64,000 nucleotides of DNA from Rhodoferax_B ferrireducens_A (GCF_031458075.1 NZ_JAVDXT010000001.1:310001-374000); one strand, 5' to 3'; positions 8,796 to 17,572 are shown, counted from the stretch's first letter. The notes: generated by a model from the sequence alone, not told the origin. Numbers and translations: made by a program.

Positions 8796-9783
8796 GTTGC
8801 AGGGGGCGCGCGGGCGCCGGTATTTTGGCCATGATTTTGACGATCAGCGCATCGGCGTCCAGGCCTTCGGACAGCGCTTCATACGACAGCGCCAGCCGGT
8901 GCCGCAGCACATCGGCGGCCAGATCGCTCATGTCTTCGGGCAGCACGTAGTTGCGACCGCGCAGCATGGCCAGGGCCTGCGCCCCTTCGGCCAGGTGGAT
9001 GGTGGCGCGGGGGCTGGCGCCGCAGCTGATGTAGTGGGCGATCTCCTGCAGGCCATGGCGGGCCGGCGCTCGCGTGGCGGCGACCAGCTTGACCGCGTAC
9101 TGCAGCATAGACGGGTCCACATACACCGTGCGGCACTCGGCCTGCAGCGCGGCCAGCTGGGCAGTGGTGGCCACCGGCAGCACCTGCACCGGCAGATCGA
9201 GCGCGCGCTGGGCGATGACGAATTCTTCTTCCTCGCTGGGGTAGCCGAGCAGCACCTTCATCATGAAGCGGTCGACTTGGGCTTCCGGCAGGGCGTAGGT
9301 GCCTTCGGTTTCGATGGGGTTCTGGGTGGCCATCACCAGAAAGGGTTCGGGCACCTTGTGGGTCTCGCCGGCAATCGTTACCTGGCGCTCCTGCATCACT
9401 TCCAGCAGCGCGCTCTGCACCTTGGCCGGCGCGCGGTTGATTTCGTCGGCCAGCAGCAGGTGCGCAAACACCGGGCCCAGGCTGGTGCTGAATTCGCCGG
9501 TTTTCTGGTTGTACATGCGCGTGCCCACCAGGTCGGCGGGCACCAGGTCGGGAGTGAACTGGATGCGCTTGAAGCTGCCCTGGATGCTGCTGGCCAGGGT
9601 CTTGATGGTCAGGGTCTTGGCCAGGCCCGGCACGCCTTCGACCAGCAGATGGCCTTGCGCGAGGATGGCCACCATCACCCGCTCCAGAAAGCGGTCCTGC
9701 CCTACGACGACGCGCTTGACCTCGAACAGCACCTGCTCCATCAGGGTGGCGGTGGGGACGACGGGGCTAGACAGGGGTTCCAT
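8776..9783 (-). CDS. MoxR-family AAA+ ATPase
   Basis: 335 residues. Walker A is VEGVPGLAKTL near residue 46, Walker B is LLLADEINRAP, sensor 1 is LVMATQNPIE, and the arginine finger region is ALPEAQVDRFMMKV, all typical of MoxR. MoxR proteins act as chaperones that mature metalloenzymes or membrane complexes together with VWA partners. It heads the MoxR-DUF58-VWA operon and starts 26 bp after the HtrA-like gene, which may belong to the same transcript. Confidence 0.93.
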   Translation of the reverse strand: MEPLSSPVVPTATLMEQVLFEVKRVVVGQDRFLERVMVAILAQGHLLVEGVPGLAKTLTIKTLASSIQGSFKRIQFTPDLVPADLVGTRMYNQKTGEFSTSLGPVFAHLLLADEINRAPAKVQSALLEVMQERQVTIAGETHKVPEPFLVMATQNPIETEGTYALPEAQVDRFMMKVLLGYPSEEEEFVIAQRALDLPVQVLPVATTAQLAALQAECRTVYVDPSMLQYAVKLVAATRAPARHGLQEIAHYISCGASPRATIHLAEGAQALAMLRGRNYVLPEDMSDLAADVLRHRLALSYEALSEGLDADALIVKIMAKIPAPARPLQHEQRAA

Positions 9784-9809
9784 AGGGCTCCTCGCAAAGA
9801 TAGGCGGAC

Positions 9810-10733
9810 TCAGAAGGGTGACATGCCGACCGCGGATGCCGCGTTCTCTATGGGTACGGCAAAGCCGATACCGATGAAGGTGCGGGCCGGTGTGGGGTTC
9901 AGGATGGCGGTGACGATGCCCACCACCTCGCCGTCCATGGTGACCAGCGGTCCGCCCGAGTTGCCCGAGTTGGCCGCGGCGTCGAACTGGACCAGGTTGC
10001 TCATCTGCTGCTTGCCTTCGGGCGAGGTGAATTCGCGCTTCAGGCCCGACACCACGCCGGCCGACGCCGACGGCCCGATGCCGAACGGAAAGCCGATGGC
10101 CACCACCTGGTCGCCCGGGCGCAGGTCCTGGGTGGAGCGCAGGGCCGCCGCCTGCAGGTCGTCGGGCACCTTGTGGGCTTGCAGCACGGCCAGGTCGTTC
10201 TCGGCTTGCATGCCGGTGATGCTGGCCGTGGTCTCCAGCCCATCATGGAAGGTGATGGTGATGCGCTCTGCGCCCTGCACCACATGCAGATTGGTCAGGA
10301 TGATGCCCTTGTCCACGATCACCACCCCGGTGCCCACGCTGCGGCCGACTTCCTTCTTGCCGGTGCTGCTGCTGGAATAACCGACCACGCGGACCACCGA
10401 GGGTGCGACAGTCTCAACCGCACGGGCGGCGGCGGACGGCAAGGTGTTGGTTTCCAGGGTGCGCAGCACGGCGGCATCGATGTCGTCCTGGGTGATCTTG
10501 CGGGCCGCCGGGCGCTGGTGCAGCCACAGGCTGGTCAGCAGCAAGGCGGTGAGCACCACGATGGCGGTCCAGAGTGCGCGCAGGCTGTGTTTAGACACAG
10601 CGGAAGGGGGTGTGGATGCAGAGGCTGGCGTGGCCGGCGCAGCAGTCAGGGGCGCAGCTGCGTCTGCTGCGGGCACGGCCGCCGGCTGGGGGCGGGCGTG
10701 GCGAGAACTGCTGTAGAGAGCGGGCCGGGGCAT
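9810..10733 (-). CDS. HtrA/DegP-like trypsin-fold serine protease without PDZ
   Basis: With the chosen start (ATG at 10733, AAAGGTGACAGG upstream) it has 307 residues. An Ala/Pro-rich cytoplasmic N-terminus (1-50) precedes one membrane helix (about 52-71) and a periplasmic protease domain with complete triad: H150 in TNLHVV, D180 in ENDLAVL, S259 in GNSGGP. The chain ends soon after the protease domain, so no PDZ domain is present, unlike DegP, DegQ and DegS. An upstream in-frame ATG at 10814 would add 27 unlikely residues. The position before moxR suggests a shared envelope quality-control role. Confidence 0.88.
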   Translation of the reverse strand: MPRPALYSSSRHARPQPAAVPAADAAAPLTAAPATPASASTPPSAVSKHSLRALWTAIVVLTALLLTSLWLHQRPAARKITQDDIDAAVLRTLETNTLPSAAARAVETVAPSVVRVVGYSSSSTGKKEVGRSVGTGVVIVDKGIILTNLHVVQGAERITITFHDGLETTASITGMQAENDLAVLQAHKVPDDLQAAALRSTQDLRPGDQVVAIGFPFGIGPSASAGVVSGLKREFTSPEGKQQMSNLVQFDAAANSGNSGGPLVTMDGEVVGIVTAILNPTPARTFIGIGFAVPIENAASAVGMSPF

Positions 10734-10850
10734 CCTGTCACCTTTGCTCGTACACGCCAGGGTTTGGCGCAGAGTTTTTACGGTAGCACGGTTTGCGGCT
10801 TTGTGCATCTCCAAGGTTTCGCCACCTATCCGGCGGCGGCCCGCGCGGGC

Positions 10851-12566
10851 TCAGCGGCTGTTACGCGCAGCAGCGTGGCGCGCTGCCAGGTAGGCAAATA
10901 CCACGCCCGGGCCCAGGGTAATGCCAGGCGCGGTGTACACCCCGCCCATGATGCTCTGCATGTCATTGCCCACAGCGTACAGGCCGGGGATAGGGGTGTT
11001 GTCTTCGCCCAGCACCTGCGCGTCGGCATTGGTGGCGAAGCCGGTGGCGGCGCCGATATCGCCGGGGTACAGGCGCACCGCGTAGTACGGCGCTTGGCGC
11101 AGCGGGCCCAGGTTGGGGTTCTTGCCGCCAGCAGCGGGGTCGCCCATGTTCTGTGAATAGGCGGTGCTGCCGCGCTGGAAGTCCGGGTCCACACCGGTCT
11201 CGGCATAAGCATTGATCTGCGCCACGCTGGCCTGCAGGCCTTGCGTATCGATGCCCAGCTTGTGCGCCAGCGCATCCAGCGTGTCAGCCTGCGCCAGGTA
11301 GCCGTCGGCCAGGAAGGGCTCCAGCCCTTTGCCGCCGGGGCGCACCATGCCGATGCCGTATTTGCGCAGAGCCACGGCATCGCACACCAGGTAGGCCGGC
11401 AGATTGCCTGGCTGTTGTAGGGTCAGGCCGAACAGGTGGTACGAGGTGCTTTCATTGACAAAACGCTGACCCGCCTGGTTCACCGCCAGCATGCCGGGCT
11501 TGGCGCGGTCCATCATGAAATGCGGGAACACGGCCGTACTGCCGTCTGCGCGCAGGCGTTTCGACACCGGCGCCCAGAAGGCCGGGCTCAGGTCGCCTTG
11601 CCCATAGTGGGCACCCACGTGCTGGGCCAGGCCGTGGGCCTCGCCGGTGTGGCCGGGCGCAGACGGGCACCAGTCGGCCGGCACGCCGGGCAGCAGGTCG
11701 GCGCGCAGCTGGGCGTTGCGGTTGAAGCCACCGCTGGCCAGCACCAGGCTAGCCCCCACGCCCACCGTGCGGTGCTGGCCGGTTTGCAGCAGGGTTACGG
11801 CCGCAATGCCCTGGGCTTCGCGGTGGATGCGCCGCACCGAGGTGTTCAGCGCCAGCGTGACATTCGCGTGCCGCGACAGCGAATACAGCAGCCGCCCGAC
11901 CAGGGCATTGCCCATCACCAGCCGCGTGCCGCGCGGGTGGCGCAGCCGGTCCAGCGCATGGCGGGCCAGCAGCTTGGCCGCGTGCCGAAACGAGCGGAAC
12001 GACTTGCCCAGCGCCAGCAGGTGGTTGATGTCGGTGCGGTCCACCATCATGCCGCCGAGCACGGTGAACTCGGGGATGGGCGGGCGGATCAAAGCGAACA
12101 GATCGCCCAGCAGGCGGCCGTCAAACGGCAGCGGCTCCAGCGCGCGGCCGTTCAGGGTGGAGCCGCCCAGCTCGGAGATGTAGTCTGGGTGCTTGGGGTA
12201 GGCGCGGTAGTGCACCTCGCTGCGGCTTTCCAGCAGCTCCACCGCTTGCGCGCCGTGGTCCAGAAAGGCCTGGCGCAATGCCGCCGGGCTGCGCGCGCCG
12301 ATGGCGTTGTCGAGGTAGCGTTTGGCGTCTGCCAGCGTGTCCTGCGGGTTGACGCTGGCCGCATGCCGCGTGCCGGGAATCCAGGTCGTGCCACCCGACC
12401 AGGCCGTTGTGCCGCCCACATATTCGGTGCGCTCCACCAGCAACACCTTCTGCCCGGCAATGGCCGCAAACAAAGCCGCTGCCAGGCCCGCGCCGCCGGC
12501 GCCGATGACGACCAGGTCATAGCTGGAGGACTCGGGCAGAGCGCTGAGCGAAGACAGCAGCTGCAT
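10851..12566 (-). CDS. FAD-dependent ring dehydrogenase, 3-ketosteroid-dehydrogenase-like (paralogue 1)
   Basis: 571 residues. The N-terminal dinucleotide-binding motif VVIGAGGAGLAAA (about 20-32) is followed by the acidic VERTEYVGGTTAWSGG. The C-terminal FAD-covering block reads AVGNDMQSIMGG then GITLGPGVVFAYLAARHAA, as in the fumarate reductase/3-ketosteroid Delta1-dehydrogenase superfamily. Members introduce double bonds next to a ring ketone, in steroids and in 4-oxocyclohexanecarboxylate. It lies 1 bp after the shikimate-dehydrogenase-like gene, so they form an operon divergent from the IclR regulator. The true substrate is unknown. Confidence 0.85.
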   Translation of the reverse strand: MQLLSSLSALPESSSYDLVVIGAGGAGLAAALFAAIAGQKVLLVERTEYVGGTTAWSGGTTWIPGTRHAASVNPQDTLADAKRYLDNAIGARSPAALRQAFLDHGAQAVELLESRSEVHYRAYPKHPDYISELGGSTLNGRALEPLPFDGRLLGDLFALIRPPIPEFTVLGGMMVDRTDINHLLALGKSFRSFRHAAKLLARHALDRLRHPRGTRLVMGNALVGRLLYSLSRHANVTLALNTSVRRIHREAQGIAAVTLLQTGQHRTVGVGASLVLASGGFNRNAQLRADLLPGVPADWCPSAPGHTGEAHGLAQHVGAHYGQGDLSPAFWAPVSKRLRADGSTAVFPHFMMDRAKPGMLAVNQAGQRFVNESTSYHLFGLTLQQPGNLPAYLVCDAVALRKYGIGMVRPGGKGLEPFLADGYLAQADTLDALAHKLGIDTQGLQASVAQINAYAETGVDPDFQRGSTAYSQNMGDPAAGGKNPNLGPLRQAPYYAVRLYPGDIGAATGFATNADAQVLGEDNTPIPGLYAVGNDMQSIMGGVYTAPGITLGPGVVFAYLAARHAAARNSR

Positions 12567-12567
12567 C

Positions 12568-13362
12568 TCAGCGTTCCAGCAGGAAATCGACCATCAGGTC
12601 GCGCACGCGGCCGAACATGTGGGCGCCGGTCATGGTCTGGCAGCCCTGGGCGCGGGCGGCGGCGATCAGCGGCGTGATGGCGGGCGCGGTGATCACGCAG
12701 CCGACGAACATGGCGGCGCTGAGTTTCTCCACATCCAACGGATACGGGTCGCCGGCCCGCATGCCGACCGGGGTGGCGTTGAGCACGATGTCGTAGCCTG
12801 TGGGATCGGCCGAACCATGGATGACCGGGCAGCGGCCCAGGCCGTTCAAACGGTTGATCAGGGTGGTGCGGCGGGCCACATCGGCGTCGAAGATGGCCAG
12901 CTGGCTGACCCCGGCCACCACCAGCGCGTGGGCAATCGCCGATCCGGCGCCGCCGGCACCGACCAGCAAGGCCTTCTTGCCCGCCGGCTGGCAGCCGTTG
13001 TCCTGCATCGCCGAGACGAAGCCCAGGCCGTCGAACATATCGCCGTGCCAGCTGCCATCAGGGTTGCGGCGCATGGTGTTGACGGCGTGCAAGAACCTGG
13101 CCCGTTCCGAGGTGGTGCTGCACAGCTCAAAACAGGCGAACTTGTGCGGCACGGTGACGATGACGCCGTCCACGTTCTGCGCCAGCGATACCCCGGCCAG
13201 CCAGGCGGCCAGTTGGGCCGGCGCCACGTGGGCGGGCATCACATAGGCGTTGTGGCCGCGCTGCTGCAGCGCCTGGCTCACCCCGGCCGGCGATTTCACC
13301 TGGGCGATCGGGTCGCCGACGATGTAGTGGACGCGGGTGGCGCCGTTCAAGGGTTCTGACAT
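12568..13362 (-). CDS. Shikimate dehydrogenase-like NAD(P)-dependent oxidoreductase
   Basis: 264 residues. The AroE core is visible: VTVPHK with the catalytic lysine (about residue 70), GDMFDGLGF with the catalytic Asp replacing the usual GDNTDGxGF, nucleotide loop GAGGAGSAIA and NATPVGM. The N-terminal substrate motif SxS of AroE is changed to VxS (DPIAQVKSP), so it probably does not act on shikimate in the biosynthetic pathway. The start at 13362 has GGAG 10 nt upstream; an alternative ATG at 13401 would run almost into the operator. It is transcribed with the flavoprotein gene, divergently from IclR. Confidence 0.82.
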   Translation of the reverse strand: MSEPLNGATRVHYIVGDPIAQVKSPAGVSQALQQRGHNAYVMPAHVAPAQLAAWLAGVSLAQNVDGVIVTVPHKFACFELCSTTSERARFLHAVNTMRRNPDGSWHGDMFDGLGFVSAMQDNGCQPAGKKALLVGAGGAGSAIAHALVVAGVSQLAIFDADVARRTTLINRLNGLGRCPVIHGSADPTGYDIVLNATPVGMRAGDPYPLDVEKLSAAMFVGCVITAPAITPLIAAARAQGCQTMTGAHMFGRVRDLMVDFLLER

Positions 13363-13410
13363 GCTGAAGTTCTCCGTGGGACTGCTCGATGGCGCAATCA
13401 TAAGTAAAAA

Positions 13411-13425
13411 TGGAATACTATTCCA
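13411..13425. promoter_or_regulatory. Perfect palindrome, probable IclR-family operator
   Basis: TGGAATACTATTCCA is a perfect 7-1-7 inverted repeat in the AT-rich divergent gap between the shikimate-dehydrogenase-like gene (start 13362) and the IclR gene (start 13487). IclR-family regulators commonly bind such sites next to their own gene, so this is the best candidate for joint control of both directions. Confidence 0.65.
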
Positions 13426-13486
13426 GTATTGAACTTAATTCTGATTTTGCTAAGATGCCAGCCATTGAACCGACGGAGCGACCCGC

Positions 13487-14308
13487 ATGAATGGCGTATT
13501 GGAAAGAACCCTGGGCATCTTGGAGCTGCTGTCCCAGCACGGCGGCGGGCTGGAGCTGGCTGCCATTGCCGACCAGCTTGACATCCCCCGCAGCGCCGTA
13601 CACCGCCTGCTGGCCGACCTGGTGCGCTGTGGCTATGTGCGGCAAACGCGCGACCACGGCGACTACCTGCTGACTACCAAGCTGGTGTCCATGGGCCTGA
13701 GCTTTCTCAGCCACACCGGCATCGTCGACATTGCCCAGCCGTTGCTCGACCGCTTGGCCGAAATCTCCGGCGAACTGGTGCGCCTGGCCGTGGTGGACGG
13801 CAACCGCCTGACCTGGGTGGCCCGCGCCCAAGGCGCGCGCCAAGGCCTGCGCTACGACCCCGACATGGGCAGCGATGCGCGCATCTCCTGTTCGTCCTCG
13901 GGCCTGGCCTGGCTGTCCACCATGGACGACGACGCGGCACTGGCCCTGGTGGCCCAGCAGGGCGTCGGCCCGGTGGAAGAATTCGGCCCGAACGCACCCA
14001 AGACCCTGCAAGAGGTGATGGCCCAAGTAAACGCCACACGCGAACGCGGCTACAGCCTGACGCTGGAAACCTACACCCCCGGCCTGAACGCCATGGCCGC
14101 GCCCGTGCGCCTGAACGGCCAGCCCGCCTTGGGCACCATCAGCATCGCCGGCCCGTCTGCCCGCTTCACGCTGGAACGCATGCAGGCCCTGGGCGCCGAC
14201 CTGGTGTCGCTGGCCGCGCAGCTGGCCGCCGCCAGCGGCGCATCGCCTTTCTTCAACCAGCCGCGCGCCACCGCCACTGCTAGCCTGAAAAAAATCTACG
14301 CCGCCTGA
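13487..14308 (+). CDS. IclR-family transcriptional regulator
   Basis: 273 residues. An N-terminal winged helix (ILELLSQHGGGLELAAIADQ; IPRSAVHRLLADLVRCGYV, residues 8-55) is followed by the IclR effector domain (about 75-255), with WVARAQGARQGLRYDP and the later RGYSLTLETYTPGLNAMAAPV. This family senses catabolic intermediates, often aromatic or alicyclic acids. It lies between the divergent oxidoreductase pair and the downstream flavoprotein, whose ATG is 3 bp after its stop, so the regulator is the first gene of its own operon. Confidence 0.93.
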   Translation: MNGVLERTLGILELLSQHGGGLELAAIADQLDIPRSAVHRLLADLVRCGYVRQTRDHGDYLLTTKLVSMGLSFLSHTGIVDIAQPLLDRLAEISGELVRLAVVDGNRLTWVARAQGARQGLRYDPDMGSDARISCSSSGLAWLSTMDDDAALALVAQQGVGPVEEFGPNAPKTLQEVMAQVNATRERGYSLTLETYTPGLNAMAAPVRLNGQPALGTISIAGPSARFTLERMQALGADLVSLAAQLAAASGASPFFNQPRATATASLKKIYAA

Positions 14309-14311
14309 TCC

Positions 14312-15985
14312 ATGGCCGCCACTGAAACCTGCGATCTTTTGGTGATCGGCTCCGGCGCTGGCGGTTTGTCCGCCGCCGTCACCGCCGCCCACCTGGGCTT
14401 GAAGGTCTTGGTGGTGGAGAAAGAGGCCCAGTATGGCGGCACCACCGCCTGGTCCGGTGGCTGGATGTGGGTGCCGCGCAACCCGCTGGCGCTTGACGCC
14501 GGCATCTTTGAGGACATCGCCCAACCCACGGCGTATCTGCGGCAGGAGCTGGGCGCGCAGTTCGACGCAGAGCGGGTCCAGGCCTTCTTGGCACAAGGGC
14601 CGCGCATGGTGGAGTTCTTCCGCAGCCAGACTGCACTGCAGTTCATCGACGGCAACAGCGTGCCCGACTTTCACGGCCGCAACCCGTTTGCGGCCAAGGG
14701 CGGCCGGTCGATCTGCGCAGCACCCTTTGATGGCCGCCGCCTGGGCGCACACATCCAGCAGCTGAAGCCGCCGCTGGCCGAGACCACGCTGTGGGGCATG
14801 GGCATTGCGTCCGGTGCGGAGTTGCGGCATTTCTTCAACGCCATGCGCAAGCCTGCATCGCTCTGGTATGTGAGCCAAAGGGTGCTACGCCACTGTGCCG
14901 ATCTGCTGCGCTACCGGCGCGGCATGCGCCTGGTCAACGGCAATGCGCTGGTCGCCGGGTTGGCCGCATCGGCCTTTGCCCAAGGCGTGGAGATACGCAC
15001 CAATAGCCCGGCGCAGCGCCTGCTGTTCGAACATGGCTGCGTGCTCGGCGCGGTGGTCGATGGCAGCGAGATACGCGCCCGTCGCGGCGTGGTGCTGGCC
15101 TGCGGCGGTTTTCCATTTGATGCGGCACGCAAGCAAGAACTGCTGGGCCACGCACATTGGTCGGCCGCCTCGCGCAGCAACACCGGCGACGGCCTGCGCC
15201 TGGGCGAATCGGCCGGCGGCCAGGTCGCGTGTGACGCGGTGCAGGCCGCAGCGCTGGCGCCGGTATCGCTGGTGCCGCAAAAAGACGGCAGCTTCGCGCA
15301 CTTCCCACACCTGATCGAGCGCGCCAAACCCGGCCTGATCGCGGTGACGGCGAACGGGCGCCGCTTCACCAACGAAGCCGATTCCTACTATGACTTTGTG
15401 CGTGGCATGCTGGCCGCCACGCCAGCCGGGGCACCGGTGCAGGCCTGGCTGGTCTGCGACCACGCTTTCATCCGCCACTACGGGCTGGGCGCGGTGAAGC
15501 CCGCCCCCATGCCCATGGGCGCCATGCTGCGTAACGGCTACCTGCAACGCGGCAACACCTTGGCAGATCTGGCCCTGGCCTGCGGCATAGCTGCAGCGAA
15601 CTTGCACGCCACAGTACAGCGCTACAACCAGCAAGCACTGGAAGGCCGTGACGCTGACTTCGCCAAGGGCGAGACCCCCTACAACCGCGTGCAGGGCGAC
15701 GCCGAGGCGGGCCTGGCCAACCCCTGCATGGCGCCTCTGGCGCAAGGCCCGTTCTATGCGGTAAAGGTCGTTCCCGGCAGCCTGGGCACCTTCGCCGGCC
15801 TGCGCACCAACGCCAGCGCACAGGTGCTCGACGCGCGGAACCAGCCCATCCCCGGCCTGTACGCCGGTGGCAACGACATGCACAGCGTGATGGGCGGCAG
15901 CTACCCCAGCGGCGGCATCACCCTGGGGCCGGCGATGACGTTTGGCTATATCGCTGCGCACCACGCCGCCGGTGTGGATTTATAA
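14312..15985 (+). CDS. FAD-dependent ring dehydrogenase, 3-ketosteroid-dehydrogenase-like (paralogue 2)
   Basis: 557 residues, same architecture as the flavoprotein at 10851-12566: LVIGSGAGGLSAAVTAA (residues 9-25), VEKEAQYGGTTAWSGGW, and the C-terminal GGNDMHSVMGG and GITLGPAMTFGYIAAHHAA. The two proteins are clearly related but not recent duplicates. Two such enzymes in one locus recall pathways with consecutive ring desaturations, for example the paired dehydrogenases of cyclohexanecarboxylate aromatisation. It is coupled to iclR (3-bp gap) and followed by repeat copy B and the NIPSNAP gene. Confidence 0.85.
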   Translation: MAATETCDLLVIGSGAGGLSAAVTAAHLGLKVLVVEKEAQYGGTTAWSGGWMWVPRNPLALDAGIFEDIAQPTAYLRQELGAQFDAERVQAFLAQGPRMVEFFRSQTALQFIDGNSVPDFHGRNPFAAKGGRSICAAPFDGRRLGAHIQQLKPPLAETTLWGMGIASGAELRHFFNAMRKPASLWYVSQRVLRHCADLLRYRRGMRLVNGNALVAGLAASAFAQGVEIRTNSPAQRLLFEHGCVLGAVVDGSEIRARRGVVLACGGFPFDAARKQELLGHAHWSAASRSNTGDGLRLGESAGGQVACDAVQAAALAPVSLVPQKDGSFAHFPHLIERAKPGLIAVTANGRRFTNEADSYYDFVRGMLAATPAGAPVQAWLVCDHAFIRHYGLGAVKPAPMPMGAMLRNGYLQRGNTLADLALACGIAAANLHATVQRYNQQALEGRDADFAKGETPYNRVQGDAEAGLANPCMAPLAQGPFYAVKVVPGSLGTFAGLRTNASAQVLDARNQPIPGLYAGGNDMHSVMGGSYPSGGITLGPAMTFGYIAAHHAAGVDL

Positions 15986-16042
15986 GAAATCGGCCTCCAG
16001 CGCAATCAATACCTGCGCAAGCAGCTCTTAATTCAATAGCAA
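15986..16042 (+). repeat. Two-hairpin intergenic element, copy B
   Basis: Forward copy beginning directly after the flavoprotein stop (15983-15985). It carries GGCCTCCAGCGCA, then TGCGCAAGCAGCT and TCTTAATTCAATAGC. The stems are weaker than in copies A and C. It sits inside an apparent operon, and its AT-rich end runs into the AAAAGGA Shine-Dalgarno of the NIPSNAP gene at 16054. Confidence 0.75.
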
Positions 16043-16053
16043 AAGGAATCTCC

Positions 16054-16680
16054 ATGTACTACGAACTCGCCACCATGACCCTGCCCTTCGGCACCGCCGG
16101 GCAGGCCGCCACCCACGTGCAGACCTACACCACCGCGCCCGAAGCGGGCGGTGAACTGCTGGGCTGCTGGTTTACAGACATCGGCCAGCTGAACCAGATG
16201 ATCGTGCTGCGCGGCTTTGCCGACCTGGGCGCGCTGCAAACCGAGCGGGCGCGCACGCAAAAGAGCGCCGACCCGTTCGGCTGCGGCGGCATCTTCCAGA
16301 GCCTGGAGCAGCACAGCTACCAGGGCTTTCCGTGGATGAAGCCGGTGCGGCCGTCTGCAGAGTCCGGCATCCGCGGCCCGGTGTACGAGATCCGCACCTA
16401 CGGCATCAAGACCGGCGGCGTGCAGGCCACGATTGATCTGTGGGAGCAGTACGTGCCACCGCGCGAAGCGCTGTCGCCCTGCGTCGTGGCCATGGTGGCG
16501 CTGGACGGCCCGCTGCGCTTCACCAACATCTGGTCCTACCCGACTCTGGACGCACGCAGCAAGGCCCGCGCCGACGCCGTGGTCCAAGGCATCTGGCCGC
16601 CCAAGGGCGGGCCGGCGCACCTGACGACGAATATGGTGTCCACCATTGCGCTGCCGACGGCGGTATCGCCTCTCAAATAA
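16054..16680 (+). CDS. NIPSNAP family protein
   Basis: 208 residues made of two alpha-beta barrel (ABM-like) repeats: MYYELATMTLPFG...QTYTTAP at the start and VYEIRTYGIKTGG from about residue 110, the NIPSNAP hallmark being YELRTY-like strands. The biochemical function of bacterial NIPSNAP proteins is not established; they often occur beside catabolic oxidoreductases. AAAGGA lies 7 nt before ATG. Its position between the flavoprotein and TIM-barrel genes places it in the IclR-linked operon. Confidence 0.83.
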   Translation: MYYELATMTLPFGTAGQAATHVQTYTTAPEAGGELLGCWFTDIGQLNQMIVLRGFADLGALQTERARTQKSADPFGCGGIFQSLEQHSYQGFPWMKPVRPSAESGIRGPVYEIRTYGIKTGGVQATIDLWEQYVPPREALSPCVVAMVALDGPLRFTNIWSYPTLDARSKARADAVVQGIWPPKGGPAHLTTNMVSTIALPTAVSPLK

Positions 16681-16696
16681 AAGCCCGGAGAACCCG

Positions 16697-17542
16697 ATGC
16701 CACGGCTTTATTCCCAGGCCTACCTCACCGCTTGCGCCCTGACGCCGCCGCAGGCCATACGCCAGGCCGCTGCGCTGGGCTATAGCGACGTGGGCTTGCG
16801 CCTATGGCCCAACGCGGCAGGTGCACCGCAGCAGTTTTTGATCGGCCAGCCCGCGGTACTGCGCGAAACCTTGGCGGCGCAGCGCGACACCGGCGTGGGC
16901 GTGTTCGATCTGGAAATCATCCGTATCGGCGCGGGCTTTGACCCCCGCACCTACCTGCCGTTGTTGGAGGCCGGCGCTGCGCTCAAAGCCCGGGCCTTGC
17001 TGGTCGCAGGGGACGATACCGACGAGCCACGTCTGACCGATGCGTATGCCCGCCTGTGCGAATTGGTGCGTCCCTACGGTCTGACTGCTGACCTGGAGTT
17101 CATGCCCTGGACGGCCGTGCCCGATGCCAATGCCGCCCTGCGCATTGTCATAGCCGCGGGCCGCCCGGCCAGTGCGGGCATTCTGGTGGATGCCCTGCAC
17201 TTCGACCGCTCTGGCACCACGTTGGACGATATCCGCGCCTTGCCGCGCGATCTGCTGCACTACGCACAAGTGTGCGATGCGCCCACCCGTGCCCCATGGA
17301 CTCCGATGGGTCGGGCTTTCACGGTGGACGAAATGGTTCACACCGCGCGCTGTGAGCGCCTACAACCTGGCGAGGGCGGTATCGCCTTGCAAGCCTTGTT
17401 TTCTGCCCTGCCGAATGACCTGCCTGTCAGCGTAGAGGTGGTGCACCTGCAGCGTATGGCGCAAATGCCTCCCGCCGACTGGTCCCGCCAATGCCTTGCC
17501 GCCAGCCGCACTCTGCTTGATATCCAGGCTACCCAAGCCTGA
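16697..17542 (+). CDS. TIM-barrel protein of the sugar phosphate isomerase/epimerase family
   Basis: 281 residues with the AP-endonuclease-2-like TIM barrel pattern: GYSDVGLRLWP near the N-terminus, VGVFDLEIIRI, TADLEFMPWTAV (a metal-ligand Glu), GILVDALHFDRSG and a C-terminal VEVVHLQ. The family includes isomerases and the AsbF/QuiC-type 3-dehydroshikimate dehydratases, which would suit a shikimate-dehydrogenase-like partner, but I cannot assign a reaction. The ATG at 16697 has GGAG 8 nt upstream and is preferred over the in-frame ATG at 16646, which overlaps the NIPSNAP gene. Confidence 0.8.
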   Translation: MPRLYSQAYLTACALTPPQAIRQAAALGYSDVGLRLWPNAAGAPQQFLIGQPAVLRETLAAQRDTGVGVFDLEIIRIGAGFDPRTYLPLLEAGAALKARALLVAGDDTDEPRLTDAYARLCELVRPYGLTADLEFMPWTAVPDANAALRIVIAAGRPASAGILVDALHFDRSGTTLDDIRALPRDLLHYAQVCDAPTRAPWTPMGRAFTVDEMVHTARCERLQPGEGGIALQALFSALPNDLPVSVEVVHLQRMAQMPPADWSRQCLAASRTLLDIQATQA

Positions 17543-17572
17543 TTTTTTGCATACGGCCCAAACAGACAACGT

